From contig MTNR01000006.1 of NCBI GenBank assembly GCA_002011495.1, positions 1-36,951 on the forward strand: a stretch of 36,951 nt of DNA, written 5' to 3'. The stretch's first letter is position 1. The number at the start of each line of letters is the position of its first letter. Of the stretch, positions 30,655-36,951 are shown piece after piece. A program made the position numbers and the translations under genes. Origin of the DNA: Dehalococcoides sp. JdFR-56. GTDB taxonomy: Bacteria > Chloroflexota > Dehalococcoidia > Dehalococcoidales > RBG-16-60-22. The notes under the pieces were generated by a model, which worked only from the letters and a program-made list of their open reading frames with translations, was not told the origin of the DNA and searched no databases.

Positions 30655-31803
30655 GTGTCCTTAAGCCACCGAGAAAGAGTTATCAAGGCGCTAAGCCACC
30701 AAGAACCAGACCGCATCCCCCTTGACCTGGGCAGCACCATCTGCTCTAGCGTCCACATCACCGAGTACCAGAAGCTGAAGGCGCATTTCGGCATTGAGGC
30801 CGAGGATACCATCATCAACATGATGATGCAGACCGCCGCCGTGCACGAGCCCATCCTCCAGGCCCTGGATATTGACCTGCGTCTGGTGCTTCCGGGAGCG
30901 CCGGACAGCCGGCCCATCGTTCCAGTGGGTGAAGACGGCTATCAGGATGAATACGGGGTGGTGCGCCGCAAGCCGCCCCGCTCCCTCTACTATGACCTGG
31001 TAAAGTGCCCCCTCGCCGGGCCAATCAGCATCCAGGACATCGTCAACTTCCCCTGGCCTGACCCATCCGACCCCGGCTACACCCGGGGCCTGCGGGAGCA
31101 GGCCCTATACTATCGGGAGAAGACGGATTACGCCACCGTGCTCCGCCTCCCGGTGCCGTTTGTGCATACCACCCAATTCCTGCGCGGCTTTGAGGACTGG
31201 TTCACGGACCTCGCCGTGGACCGAAAACTGGCCGCGGCCCTGTTTGATGCCGCCGTGGAGCATAACTCAGCCCTGGCCGAGGAAATCCTGAAAGCCGCCG
31301 GCGACCTGGTTGATGTGGTGGCCTTCAGCGATGACCTGGGCTTCCAGAATGGGCCCATAGTTTCCCCCGAGCTTTACCGCGAGCTATTCAAGCCCCGCCA
31401 CCAGAAATACTTTGACACGGTGAAGAAACACACCTCCGCCTTCATTCATTTTCACTGCTGCGGCTCCATCTACAAGCTATTGGATGACCTAATTGAGCTC
31501 GGGGTTGATGCCCTCAATCCGGTGCAGGTGGCCGCCAGAGATATGGACTCCCGCGTCCTGGGGGCAGAGTTTGGCCGCCGGCTCAGCTTCTGGGGGGCCA
31601 TTGATTCGCAATTCGTCCTGCCCAAAGGCACCACGGAGGACGTCGAGGCTGAGGTGAGGCGGCGCATCCGTGACCTGGCCCCCGGCGGCGGATACATCCT
31701 GGCGGCGGTGCACAATATCCAGCCCGGGGTGCCTGTGGAGAACATCATCGCCATGTATCAAGCCGGCAAAGAGTACGGCAGATACCCCATCGCTCCAGAA
31801 TGA
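30655..31803 (+). CDS. URO-D-fold protein, corrinoid methyltransferase-like (not HemE)
   Basis: A 382-residue member of the uroporphyrinogen decarboxylase superfamily, starting [21 protein letters not shown], a common N-terminus of the MtaA/MtbA-like branch. The RQAGRY motif of true HemE is absent. A zinc-type motif [20 protein letters not shown] (H265, H267, C268, C269) fits the His-x-Cys site of cobamide-dependent methyltransferases. Such proteins move methyl groups between corrinoid proteins and thiols or tetrahydrofolate; substrate and partner are unknown, and no corrinoid protein of that kind is adjacent. It diverges from recA and ends 71 bases before the FmdB-like gene. Confidence 0.85.
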   Translation: MSLSHRERVIKALSHQEPDRIPLDLGSTICSSVHITEYQKLKAHFGIEAEDTIINMMMQTAAVHEPILQALDIDLRLVLPGAPDSRPIVPVGEDGYQDEYGVVRRKPPRSLYYDLVKCPLAGPISIQDIVNFPWPDPSDPGYTRGLREQALYYREKTDYATVLRLPVPFVHTTQFLRGFEDWFTDLAVDRKLAAALFDAAVEHNSALAEEILKAAGDLVDVVAFSDDLGFQNGPIVSPELYRELFKPRHQKYFDTVKKHTSAFIHFHCCGSIYKLLDDLIELGVDALNPVQVAARDMDSRVLGAEFGRRLSFWGAIDSQFVLPKGTTEDVEAEVRRRIRDLAPGGGYILAAVHNIQPGVPVENIIAMYQAGKEYGRYPIAPE

Positions 31804-31826
31804 AATGAAGCTATAACCTTTTAAGT

Positions 31827-31855
31827 TTGACTTAAAAGCTCAAAAAAGCTAAACT
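31827..31855 (+). promoter_or_regulatory. Sigma70-like promoter for fmdB-DUF763-methyltransferase
   Basis: TTGACT (31827-31832), a 17-base spacer and TAAACT (31850-31855). The -35 overlaps an AT-rich 8-bp inverted repeat (TTTTAAGT 31819-31826, ACTTAAAA 31830-31837). Transcription should start near 31862, about 13 bases before the ATG. Confidence 0.6.
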
Positions 31856-31874
31856 AGTTCATGGGTGAAGGAAG

Positions 31875-32111
31875 ATGCCCATCTATGAGTATCTCTGCTC
31901 CGACTGCAATTTTAAGTTTGAGCTGTTGCGGCCGCTCAGCAAGGCCGATGAGAAAGCTCCCTGTCCCCGCTGCCATAAGGATGCCCAACGAACCGTCTCC
32001 GCCTGCGCCGCCTTCTCCAGAGGCGAGAGCGGAGAGACCACTCCCCTAGCTGGCAGCGGCAGCTCCTGCACTAGCTGCAGCGCCACCAGTTGCCGCACCT
32101 GTAGCCTCTAG
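31875..32111 (+). CDS. FmdB-family zinc-ribbon protein
   Basis: A 78-residue protein starting MPIYEYLCSDCNFKFELL, the FmdB/CxxC putative regulatory signature. Its ribbon cysteines are C8, C11, C30 and C33. The Ser/Gly-rich tail contains a second C-x2-C-x4-C-x2-C set (C65, C68, C73, C76), which could bind another metal. Family members were named from a formamidase operon; their function is still unclear. A GGAAG ribosome site precedes the ATG. The gene heads a three-gene unit. Confidence 0.87.
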   Translation: MPIYEYLCSDCNFKFELLRPLSKADEKAPCPRCHKDAQRTVSACAAFSRGESGETTPLAGSGSSCTSCSATSCRTCSL

Positions 32112-32128
32112 CTAGGAGGCAAACGAAA

Positions 32129-33217
32129 ATGACCACCCCCACCCGAACCGGCATCGCCCACCTGCCCCTCCATTACGGCAAGGCGCCACCCTGGCTTTTC
32201 CGCCGTATGGTGAAGTTGGCGCGCGAAATCACCCTGGCCATCGTCATCGACTTCGGCCCGGAGGAGATGCTGCGGCGCCTCTCCCACCCCTACTGGTTCC
32301 AAGCCTTTGGCTGCATCCTGGGCTTTGACTGGCACAGCAGCGGGGTCACCACCACCCTCTGTGGGGCGCTGAAAGAAGCCATAAAGGGATTGGAGCGGGA
32401 CCTTCACCTATTTGTCGCCGGGGGTAAGGGCAAGACCTCAAGACAGACCCCCACTGAGATTGAAAACTGGGCTGAGCGGACCTCCTTAAATCCAGCCCCG
32501 CTGGTCTATGCCAGCCGCATGTCGGCCAAGGTGGATAGCTCGGCGGTGCAGGACGGCTATCAGCTTTACCACCACACCTTCCTCTTCACCAGCAAGGGGG
32601 CGTGGGCAGTCATTCAGCAGGGCATGAATGAGACCAACCGCTATGCCCGCCGCTATCACTGGCTTGGGGAAGCCCTAAGCAGCTTCGTCAACGAGCCTCA
32701 CTCGGCGGTGCTCTCTGAGGCCAGAGGAGAGGCGCTGAATCTGGTGGCCGGCGAAAGTGACCCGGCAAGAACCACTATCACCGAGATCGCCACCGAGGAA
32801 AAGCCGGAGAAAACCCTGGCGCACTTAAAAAAACTGAAGAGTTTGAATTTACCTCCCCGCCACCAAATCCTGGCTAGTGACCTGCACCCCGATAGCCTGA
32901 TCAAGATTCTCCTAAGCACCTACGAGCGCCAGCCACAGGACTTTGAGCAGCTGCTGGGGTTATCCGGGGTGGGTGCCAAGACCATCCGCGCCTTGAGCCT
33001 GATTTCGGAGCTGGTCTATGGGGTTGCCCCCAGCTACCGCGACCCCGCCCGCTACAGCTTCGCCCATGGGGGTAAGGACGGCATCCCCTACCCGGTGGAT
33101 AGAAAAACCTATGACCAGAGCATTGAGCTTCTCTCCCAGGCCATCAACAAAGCCAAGTTGGGACTGAGCGAGAAGAAAGAGGCTCTGGGCAGGCTGAACC
33201 GGGTGATGACGAGGTGA
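32129..33217 (+). CDS. DUF763 protein
   Basis: A 362-residue protein with the DUF763 hallmarks: TGIAHLPLHYGKAPPWLFRR at the N-terminus, VTTTLCGALKEAIKGL, the HHTFLFTSKGAWAVIQQGMN segment and YHWLGEALSSFVNEPHSAV. A helix-hairpin-helix-like stretch (FEQLLGLSGVGAKTIRALSL, about 272-291) suggests DNA or RNA binding. The family is common in archaea and thermophiles and patchy in bacteria, with no known activity; a nucleic-acid role is inferred from the hairpin motif. It lies 17 bases after the FmdB-like gene and overlaps the methyltransferase by four bases. Confidence 0.9.
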   Translation: MTTPTRTGIAHLPLHYGKAPPWLFRRMVKLAREITLAIVIDFGPEEMLRRLSHPYWFQAFGCILGFDWHSSGVTTTLCGALKEAIKGLERDLHLFVAGGKGKTSRQTPTEIENWAERTSLNPAPLVYASRMSAKVDSSAVQDGYQLYHHTFLFTSKGAWAVIQQGMNETNRYARRYHWLGEALSSFVNEPHSAVLSEARGEALNLVAGESDPARTTITEIATEEKPEKTLAHLKKLKSLNLPPRHQILASDLHPDSLIKILLSTYERQPQDFEQLLGLSGVGAKTIRALSLISELVYGVAPSYRDPARYSFAHGGKDGIPYPVDRKTYDQSIELLSQAINKAKLGLSEKKEALGRLNRVMTR

Positions 33218-33885
33218 AGGGGCAGGATATATCCCCCGTCTCCAGAACCAAAGAGGAAGCCAGAAGGTGCTACGACCGTATCAGCCGAGTTTATGACTAT
33301 TTCGCCGCCCCCTTTGAGCGCAAGTACGCACAAATGACGCTGGAGCGCCTCTCCATCCAAGAGGGGGAAACGGTATTGGAAATCGGCTTTGGCACCGGGC
33401 ATTGCCTAGAGCGAATAGCCCAGTCCATCGGCCAAAGTGGCAGAGCCTGCGGCATTGATATCTCCCCGGGAATGCTGGAGGTGACCAGAAGAAGGTTGAG
33501 CAAGGCCGGACTTATGGACAGGGTAACGCTCCACTGCGGGGATGCGGCCAATCTGCCCTATGAGGACAATACCTTCGATGCCGCCTTCATCAGCTTCACC
33601 CTTGAGCTCTTTGATACCCCTGAGATTCCCCGGGTGCTCGCCGAGGTAAAGAGAGTGCTGAAAGCCGGGGGCAGGCTGGGGGTGGTCAGCATGTCCCGAG
33701 AAAATGGACAGTCAAAGTTGCTCAGACTCTACGAATGGGCCCACTGCAAATGGCCGAGGTATATTGATTGCCGCCCTATTTACCTCGAGCAATCCCTGAA
33801 GAACGCGGGATACGAGATAAAAAGTAAAACCAAGGTAAGATTGCTCGGCTTGCCTGGGGAGATTGTCATCGGCATGAAGGCATAA
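33214..33885 (+). CDS. SAM-dependent class I methyltransferase (UbiE-like)
   Basis: A 223-residue Rossmann methyltransferase. Motif I is VLEIGFGTGHCLERIA (about 49-64), then CGIDISPGMLEVTRRRL (motif II), DAANLPYEDNTFDAAFISFT and RVLKAGGRLGVVSMSR. The order resembles UbiE/MenG and other small-molecule methyltransferases; the substrate is not predictable. GTG 33214 overlaps the DUF763 stop (GTGA), which indicates coupling. The gene converges on the HAD phosphatase with seven bases between stops. Confidence 0.88.
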   Translation: MKGQDISPVSRTKEEARRCYDRISRVYDYFAAPFERKYAQMTLERLSIQEGETVLEIGFGTGHCLERIAQSIGQSGRACGIDISPGMLEVTRRRLSKAGLMDRVTLHCGDAANLPYEDNTFDAAFISFTLELFDTPEIPRVLAEVKRVLKAGGRLGVVSMSRENGQSKLLRLYEWAHCKWPRYIDCRPIYLEQSLKNAGYEIKSKTKVRLLGLPGEIVIGMKA

Positions 33886-33892
33886 AACTCCC

Positions 33893-34558
33893 CTATTTTG
33901 AGGCTAAAAGCTCCAGCCCCCTGACCACGTCACTCAGGTCATCAAAGGGGGTGTGGTTCAGGTTCCTCTCCCGGCAGTAAGCTAGCAGGTCATCCCGGGC
34001 GAAGATGTAATCAGCTTGGCTGGCTGGAATGCGGTCAGAGAGGCCATCGCCGATGTAGATGACGCGGTAGCCCTGCCCCCGGAAGAACTCCACATACGCC
34101 TTCTTGAAATTATCCTGAAGCTCACCGCCATCCGGCCCGATGTATCTCACCTTAAGGCCCTCCGGGCCAAATTCAGTCTGCGCGGCGAACACCTCAACGT
34201 CTTTGACGCCCATATCCTTCAAGATGGCCTCAATGTAGAAGCTCAGCCCATTGCTCACGATGACAAACTTGAGGCCCCTTTGGGCACAGTAGGCGAGGAG
34301 CTCTTCAAACCCGGGGCGGATTTTGGCTCTATTCTCCTTCAGGATAAAGCGGAGCAGGGTTGGCTCGTCTGCCTTGACCATGGCGAAGACTTGGCTATTA
34401 AAAACCCCAACTGATATCCGCCCCTCACGGTACTCCCTCCATACCCGCCTCCAATCCCCATCGGCGAAGGCGTCCAGTATCTGGAAGCTGACGTCATCCA
34501 CGGCGATGGTGCTATCAAAATCACACTGGATCAGGGTCTTCCCCCTAGCTAGCCACAT
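33893..34558 (-). CDS. HAD-IB phosphatase, MtnX/SerB-like
   Basis: About 221 residues from ATG 34558 (MWLARGKTLIQCDFDSTIAV). HAD motifs: nucleophile and acid Asp13 and Asp15 in CDFDSTIAVDD, motif II FVIVSNGLSFYIE, and motif IV IYIGDGLSDRIPAS. A small helical cap lies after motif I. The family includes MtnX (methionine salvage) and phosphoserine-phosphatase-like enzymes; no methionine-salvage gene is nearby, so the substrate is open. The frame is open to 34735, but ATG 34558 has AGGAG and avoids overlap with uvrC; ATG 34603 lies inside an inverted repeat. Confidence 0.85.
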   Translation of the reverse strand: MWLARGKTLIQCDFDSTIAVDDVSFQILDAFADGDWRRVWREYREGRISVGVFNSQVFAMVKADEPTLLRFILKENRAKIRPGFEELLAYCAQRGLKFVIVSNGLSFYIEAILKDMGVKDVEVFAAQTEFGPEGLKVRYIGPDGGELQDNFKKAYVEFFRGQGYRVIYIGDGLSDRIPASQADYIFARDDLLAYCRERNLNHTPFDDLSDVVRGLELLASK

Positions 34559-34573
34559 GCTGAAGCACTCCTG

Positions 34574-34610
34574 ATTATAATTATTGCCTGATGTCAGCTC
34601 CATCAGGCAA
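34574..34610 (-). promoter_or_regulatory. Promoter and operator-like inverted repeat before the HAD phosphatase gene
   Basis: A perfect 10-bp inverted repeat (TTGCCTGATG 34584-34593, CATCAGGCAA 34601-34610, 7-base centre) lies just upstream of a minus-strand TATAAT (34579-34574). The repeat covers the spacer and -35 position of that promoter, where a repressor would act. The predicted transcript starts about ten bases before the ATG at 34558. Confidence 0.5.
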
Positions 34611-34695
34611 CCTGCTCCAGTTTCCACTATACAGGATACCGCCAGGATGGTCAAACCAAGACTCTCTTCAAACGCTTTGTCCCCTCCGTGGGCTA

Positions 34696-34704
34696 TGTTA
34701 AAAT
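34696..34704 (+). promoter_or_regulatory. Extended -10 promoter element for uvrC
   Basis: TGTTAAAAT fits TGnTATAAT with one mismatch; TTGTCC (34677-34682) lies 16 bases upstream as a weak -35. AAGGGG precedes the uvrC ATG. Confidence 0.45.
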
Positions 34705-34719
34705 AATTAAGGGGATAAG

Positions 34720-36555
34720 ATGGCGGAAGTGGCAAGCGTGCTCATAGAGGAACAGCTAAACCGGCTGCCCGAGAGCCCCGGCGTTTACCTGATGCGGGAT
34801 GCCGAGGGCAATATCCTGTACGTGGGCAAGGCGGCCAGTCTGCGCCACCGGGTAAGGTCGTACTTTGGCGCTGGGCTGAAGCTATCACCAAAACTGCAGA
34901 GGATGGTCACCCGCGTGGCCGATATTGATTTTTACGTCACCTCCTCAGAACAGGAGGCGCTCATCCTGGAGCTGAACCTGATCAAGAGGCATCATCCCCG
35001 CTACAATGTCCGCCTCAAGGATGATAAGACCTTCCCCTACCTCAAGATAGATACCAGTGAGGAGTGGCCCAGGGTGCATTTCACCCGGCGGCTGGAGCAG
35101 GACGGGGCGCGCTACTTCGGGCCCTTTGCCAGCGCCAAGTCAGTGCGCCAGACGCTGAAGGTGCTCAAAGGCATCTTCCCCTTCCGCCACTGCACCAAAA
35201 AGATCACCGGCACCGATGCCAGAGCCTGCCTTGAGTACCACATGGGGCGCTGCCTCGGCCCCTGCATCGGGGCCACCAGCCAGAAAGAGTATGCTGAGGT
35301 CATCAAAAATGTCATCTTCTTCCTGGAAGGCAAACACGAAAAGATAGCCCGGGAGCTGGAGCAGAAGATGAACCAGGCCTCAGAGGCGCTTGAATTTGAG
35401 AAGGCGGCTCTCTACCGTGACCAGCTCCAAGCGATAAATAAGGTGGTGGAGGGGCAGAGAATCGCCGCCACGGTGCGGGGTGAGCAGGATGTCATCGCCT
35501 TCGCCCAAGATAAAGACCAGGCGTATGTCCAGGTTTTCTTCATCCGCAATAACAAACTCACCGGGCGCGAGAGCTTTGTCTTGCAGGGCACCCAGCATGA
35601 GGAGCCAGCGCAGATCATGACCAGCTTCATCAAGCAGTTTTACAGCTCCAGCCCCAATATCCCACCCCGGCTCGTGCTTCAGCACCCGGCGGAGGATATC
35701 AGCGTTCTTGCCGAGTGGCTGCAAAGCCGGCGGGGAGGCAAGGTTGAGATCCAGGTCCCCCGCCACGGCCATAAAAAACAGCTGGTGGACATCGTGGCCG
35801 AAAATGCTCGCCAGGGCCTGGAACAGCTCAAAATAAAGCAGCTGGCCACGCCCAAAGAGCTGGAGGCGGCTCTAGACGAAATCGAAAAGGAGCTTGGCCT
35901 ACCTCGCTCACCGCTCCGTATGGAGGCCTACGATATCTCCGATATCCAGGGGACGGCGGCGGTGGGCAGCATGGTGGTCTTTGAGAGGGGAAGGGCAAAA
36001 CCAGCCCACTACCGGCGCTTCCGGATCAAAACCGTCTCCGGAGCCAATGACTACGCCATGCTCCAGGAGGTACTCAAGCGGCGCTTTAAACACTTGGGCG
36101 AGGAAACCTCCTCCCCAGATGCCTGGGCCATGGTGCCTGACCTGGTCCTCATTGATGGGGGCAAGGGGCAGCTCAATGCCGCCCTAGCCGCCTTGGAGGA
36201 GGTCGGTGTTAGTTCAATACCCATCGCCAGCCTGGCCAAAGAAAATGAGGAGATTTTCCTCCCGCAGCGGTCATCCCCCATCGTTTTACCCCACAGCTCT
36301 CCCGGGCTCAAGCTGCTGCAGCGCCTGCGCGATGAGGCCCATCGCTTCGCCTTGGGCTACTACCAGCGCCTGCGCCGGCGGGAAACCTTCGCCTCGGCCT
36401 TTGATGATATGCCCGGCATTGGCCCCAAGCGCAAGCGCGCCCTGCTGAAACGCTTTGGCTCAATTCAGGCCATCAGAGAGGCCACCATTGAGGAACTGGC
36501 CGCAACTGAAGGCATGACGAAAAACTTAGCCAGAAGGGTGAAGGAGTATCTGTAA
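34720..36555 (+). CDS. uvrC: UvrABC system subunit C
   Basis: A 611-residue full-length UvrC. GIY-YIG nuclease: GVYLMRDAEGNILYVGKAAS (about 21-40), RVRSYF and Glu in EALILELNLIKRHHPRYN. A Cys segment (C163, C174, C183, C187) matches the Fe-S/Zn-type cysteines of UvrC (HCTKK, DARACLEYHMGRCLGPC). A UVR motif lies near 205-235, the RNase H-like endonuclease near 380-500 (AYDISDIQGTAAVGSMVVFE, LVLIDGGKGQLNAAL) and two helix-hairpin-helix motifs at the end (PGIGPKRKRALLKRFGS). It makes the two incisions of nucleotide excision repair. ATG 34720 has AAGGGG upstream. Confidence 0.97.
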   Translation: MAEVASVLIEEQLNRLPESPGVYLMRDAEGNILYVGKAASLRHRVRSYFGAGLKLSPKLQRMVTRVADIDFYVTSSEQEALILELNLIKRHHPRYNVRLKDDKTFPYLKIDTSEEWPRVHFTRRLEQDGARYFGPFASAKSVRQTLKVLKGIFPFRHCTKKITGTDARACLEYHMGRCLGPCIGATSQKEYAEVIKNVIFFLEGKHEKIARELEQKMNQASEALEFEKAALYRDQLQAINKVVEGQRIAATVRGEQDVIAFAQDKDQAYVQVFFIRNNKLTGRESFVLQGTQHEEPAQIMTSFIKQFYSSSPNIPPRLVLQHPAEDISVLAEWLQSRRGGKVEIQVPRHGHKKQLVDIVAENARQGLEQLKIKQLATPKELEAALDEIEKELGLPRSPLRMEAYDISDIQGTAAVGSMVVFERGRAKPAHYRRFRIKTVSGANDYAMLQEVLKRRFKHLGEETSSPDAWAMVPDLVLIDGGKGQLNAALAALEEVGVSSIPIASLAKENEEIFLPQRSSPIVLPHSSPGLKLLQRLRDEAHRFALGYYQRLRRRETFASAFDDMPGIGPKRKRALLKRFGSIQAIREATIEELAATEGMTKNLARRVKEYL

Positions 36556-36558
36556 AAG

Positions 36559-36951
36559 ATGCCAGCCAATCTACCACCACAATACTTTGAAGCTGAGAAA
36601 AATTTCCGGGCGGCAAAGACCCCTGCCGAAAAGATAGCCGCTCTAGAGGAAATGCTGGCGATCATGCCCAAGCACAAGGGGACTGACCACCTCCGTGCCG
36701 AACTCCGCAGCCGCATCGCCAAGCTGACCCAGCAAGCAGCCAAGAAGAGCGGTGCCCAGCGGGCGTCAATGCTCATCGAGAAAGAGGGCGCTGCTCAAGT
36801 GGCGGTCATCGGGCTGCCCAACGCCGGCAAATCTCAGCTTGTGGCCAGCGTCACCAACGCCTCACCCACGGTGGCCGACTACCCTTTTACCACCTACACG
36901 GCTATCCCAGGCATGATGGAGTTTGAGAATATACAGATTCAACTGCTTGAT
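36559..36951 (+). CDS. DRG/Obg-type GTPase, N-terminal part (runs off the window)
   Basis: 131 codons are visible from ATG 36559, three bases after the uvrC stop. Helical residues 1-70 ([40 protein letters not shown]) precede the G1 loop [15 protein letters not shown] and the G2 Thr in [14 protein letters not shown]. The helical N-terminus and NAGKS loop fit the DRG-like, TGS-domain GTPases that act on ribosomes; the TGS domain would lie beyond the window. Co-transcription with uvrC is likely. Confidence 0.85.
   Translation, partial: MPANLPPQYFEAEKNFRAAKTPAEKIAALEEMLAIMPKHKGTDHLRAELRSRIAKLTQQAAKKSGAQRASMLIEKEGAAQVAVIGLPNAGKSQLVASVTNASPTVADYPFTTYTAIPGMMEFENIQIQLLD

Noticed and set aside
30655-31803. 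Annotation as HemE (uroporphyrinogen decarboxylase proper)
   Set aside because: The RQAGRY active-site motif is missing and no haem-pathway gene is nearby; the metal motif fits methyltransferase relatives.
31819-31837. AT-rich hairpin after the URO-D-like gene as a terminator
   Set aside because: The stem is only A/T-rich with no following T-run; it overlaps a better-supported promoter.
1-36951. tRNA, rRNA, CRISPR array, IS element or prophage
   Set aside because: Gaps are short and show no cloverleaf, regularly spaced repeats, transposase, integrase or phage structural gene.

Overview
The window looks like a chromosomal segment of an anaerobic bacterium, most likely Chloroflexota (Dehalococcoidia-like). 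The reasons are a NurA/HAS-barrel/HerA set, a recA-recX-rny-ymdB block, a DUF763 protein, many GTG/TTG starts, a B12-dependent acyl-CoA mutase and oxygen-sensitive radical-type ATPases. The phylum is an inference; no rRNA or tRNA gene is present to fix it. Coding density is very high, and no IS element, CRISPR array or prophage was seen.

Layout. (1) 1-2381, minus: nurA, a 20-residue Lys-rich mini-ORF, a palindromic repeat, a conserved partner gene and the start of herA. (2) 2481-4148, plus: LysE-type exporter and histone-deacetylase-family amidohydrolase. (3) 8834-4145, minus: cca, secD, secF, CDF metal transporter. (4) 9038-16348, plus: MFS transporter, Sir2 deacylase, MeaB GTPase, acyl-CoA dehydrogenase, a strong terminator, then split B12-dependent acyl-CoA mutase (large and small subunits) and an SDR dehydrogenase. 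(5) 22203-16358, minus, convergent with block 4: thiolase, DUF35 protein, and four genes shaped like an ATP-dependent (class I) benzoyl-CoA reductase: two HgdB/BcrBC-type subunits and two different BcrA/BcrD-type ATPases. (6) 30580-22298, minus: recA, recX, rny, ymdB, PHP phosphoesterase, plsY, a zinc-finger membrane protein and a membrane Fe-S oxidoreductase resembling ETF:menaquinone oxidoreductase (EMO). (7) 30655-33885, plus: URO-D/corrinoid methyltransferase-like protein, FmdB-type zinc ribbon, DUF763 protein, SAM methyltransferase. (8) 34558-33893, minus: MtnX-like HAD phosphatase. (9) 34720-36951, plus: uvrC and the start of a DRG/Obg-type GTPase.

The most interesting part is the pair of convergent acyl-CoA blocks plus the EMO-like gene (about 9.0-24.3 kb). 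Together they suggest a catabolic route: uptake, acyl-CoA dehydrogenation, B12-dependent skeletal rearrangement, hydroxyacyl-CoA oxidation, thiolysis, ATP-driven low-potential reduction of an unsaturated or aromatic acyl-CoA, and electron transfer into the quinone pool. The substrate cannot be read from the sequence. The mutase keeps the methylmalonyl-type carboxylate-binding Arg but replaces the Tyr89 and His244 equivalents with Leu and Asn, and its B12 subunit carries E-T-H-S-R-G instead of DxHxxG. It is therefore probably not an ordinary methylmalonyl-CoA mutase.

Regulatory sequence is readable in several short intergenic gaps. There are good sigma70-like promoters before nurA, cca, meaB and fmdB, one textbook terminator after the acyl-CoA dehydrogenase gene, and several unexplained perfect inverted repeats. 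The cca promoter lies so close to its ATG that the mRNA should be leaderless or nearly so. No stretch longer than 300 bases lacks a gene; the longest gaps are 918-1184 (repeat plus mini-ORF) and 8835-9037 (two divergent promoters).
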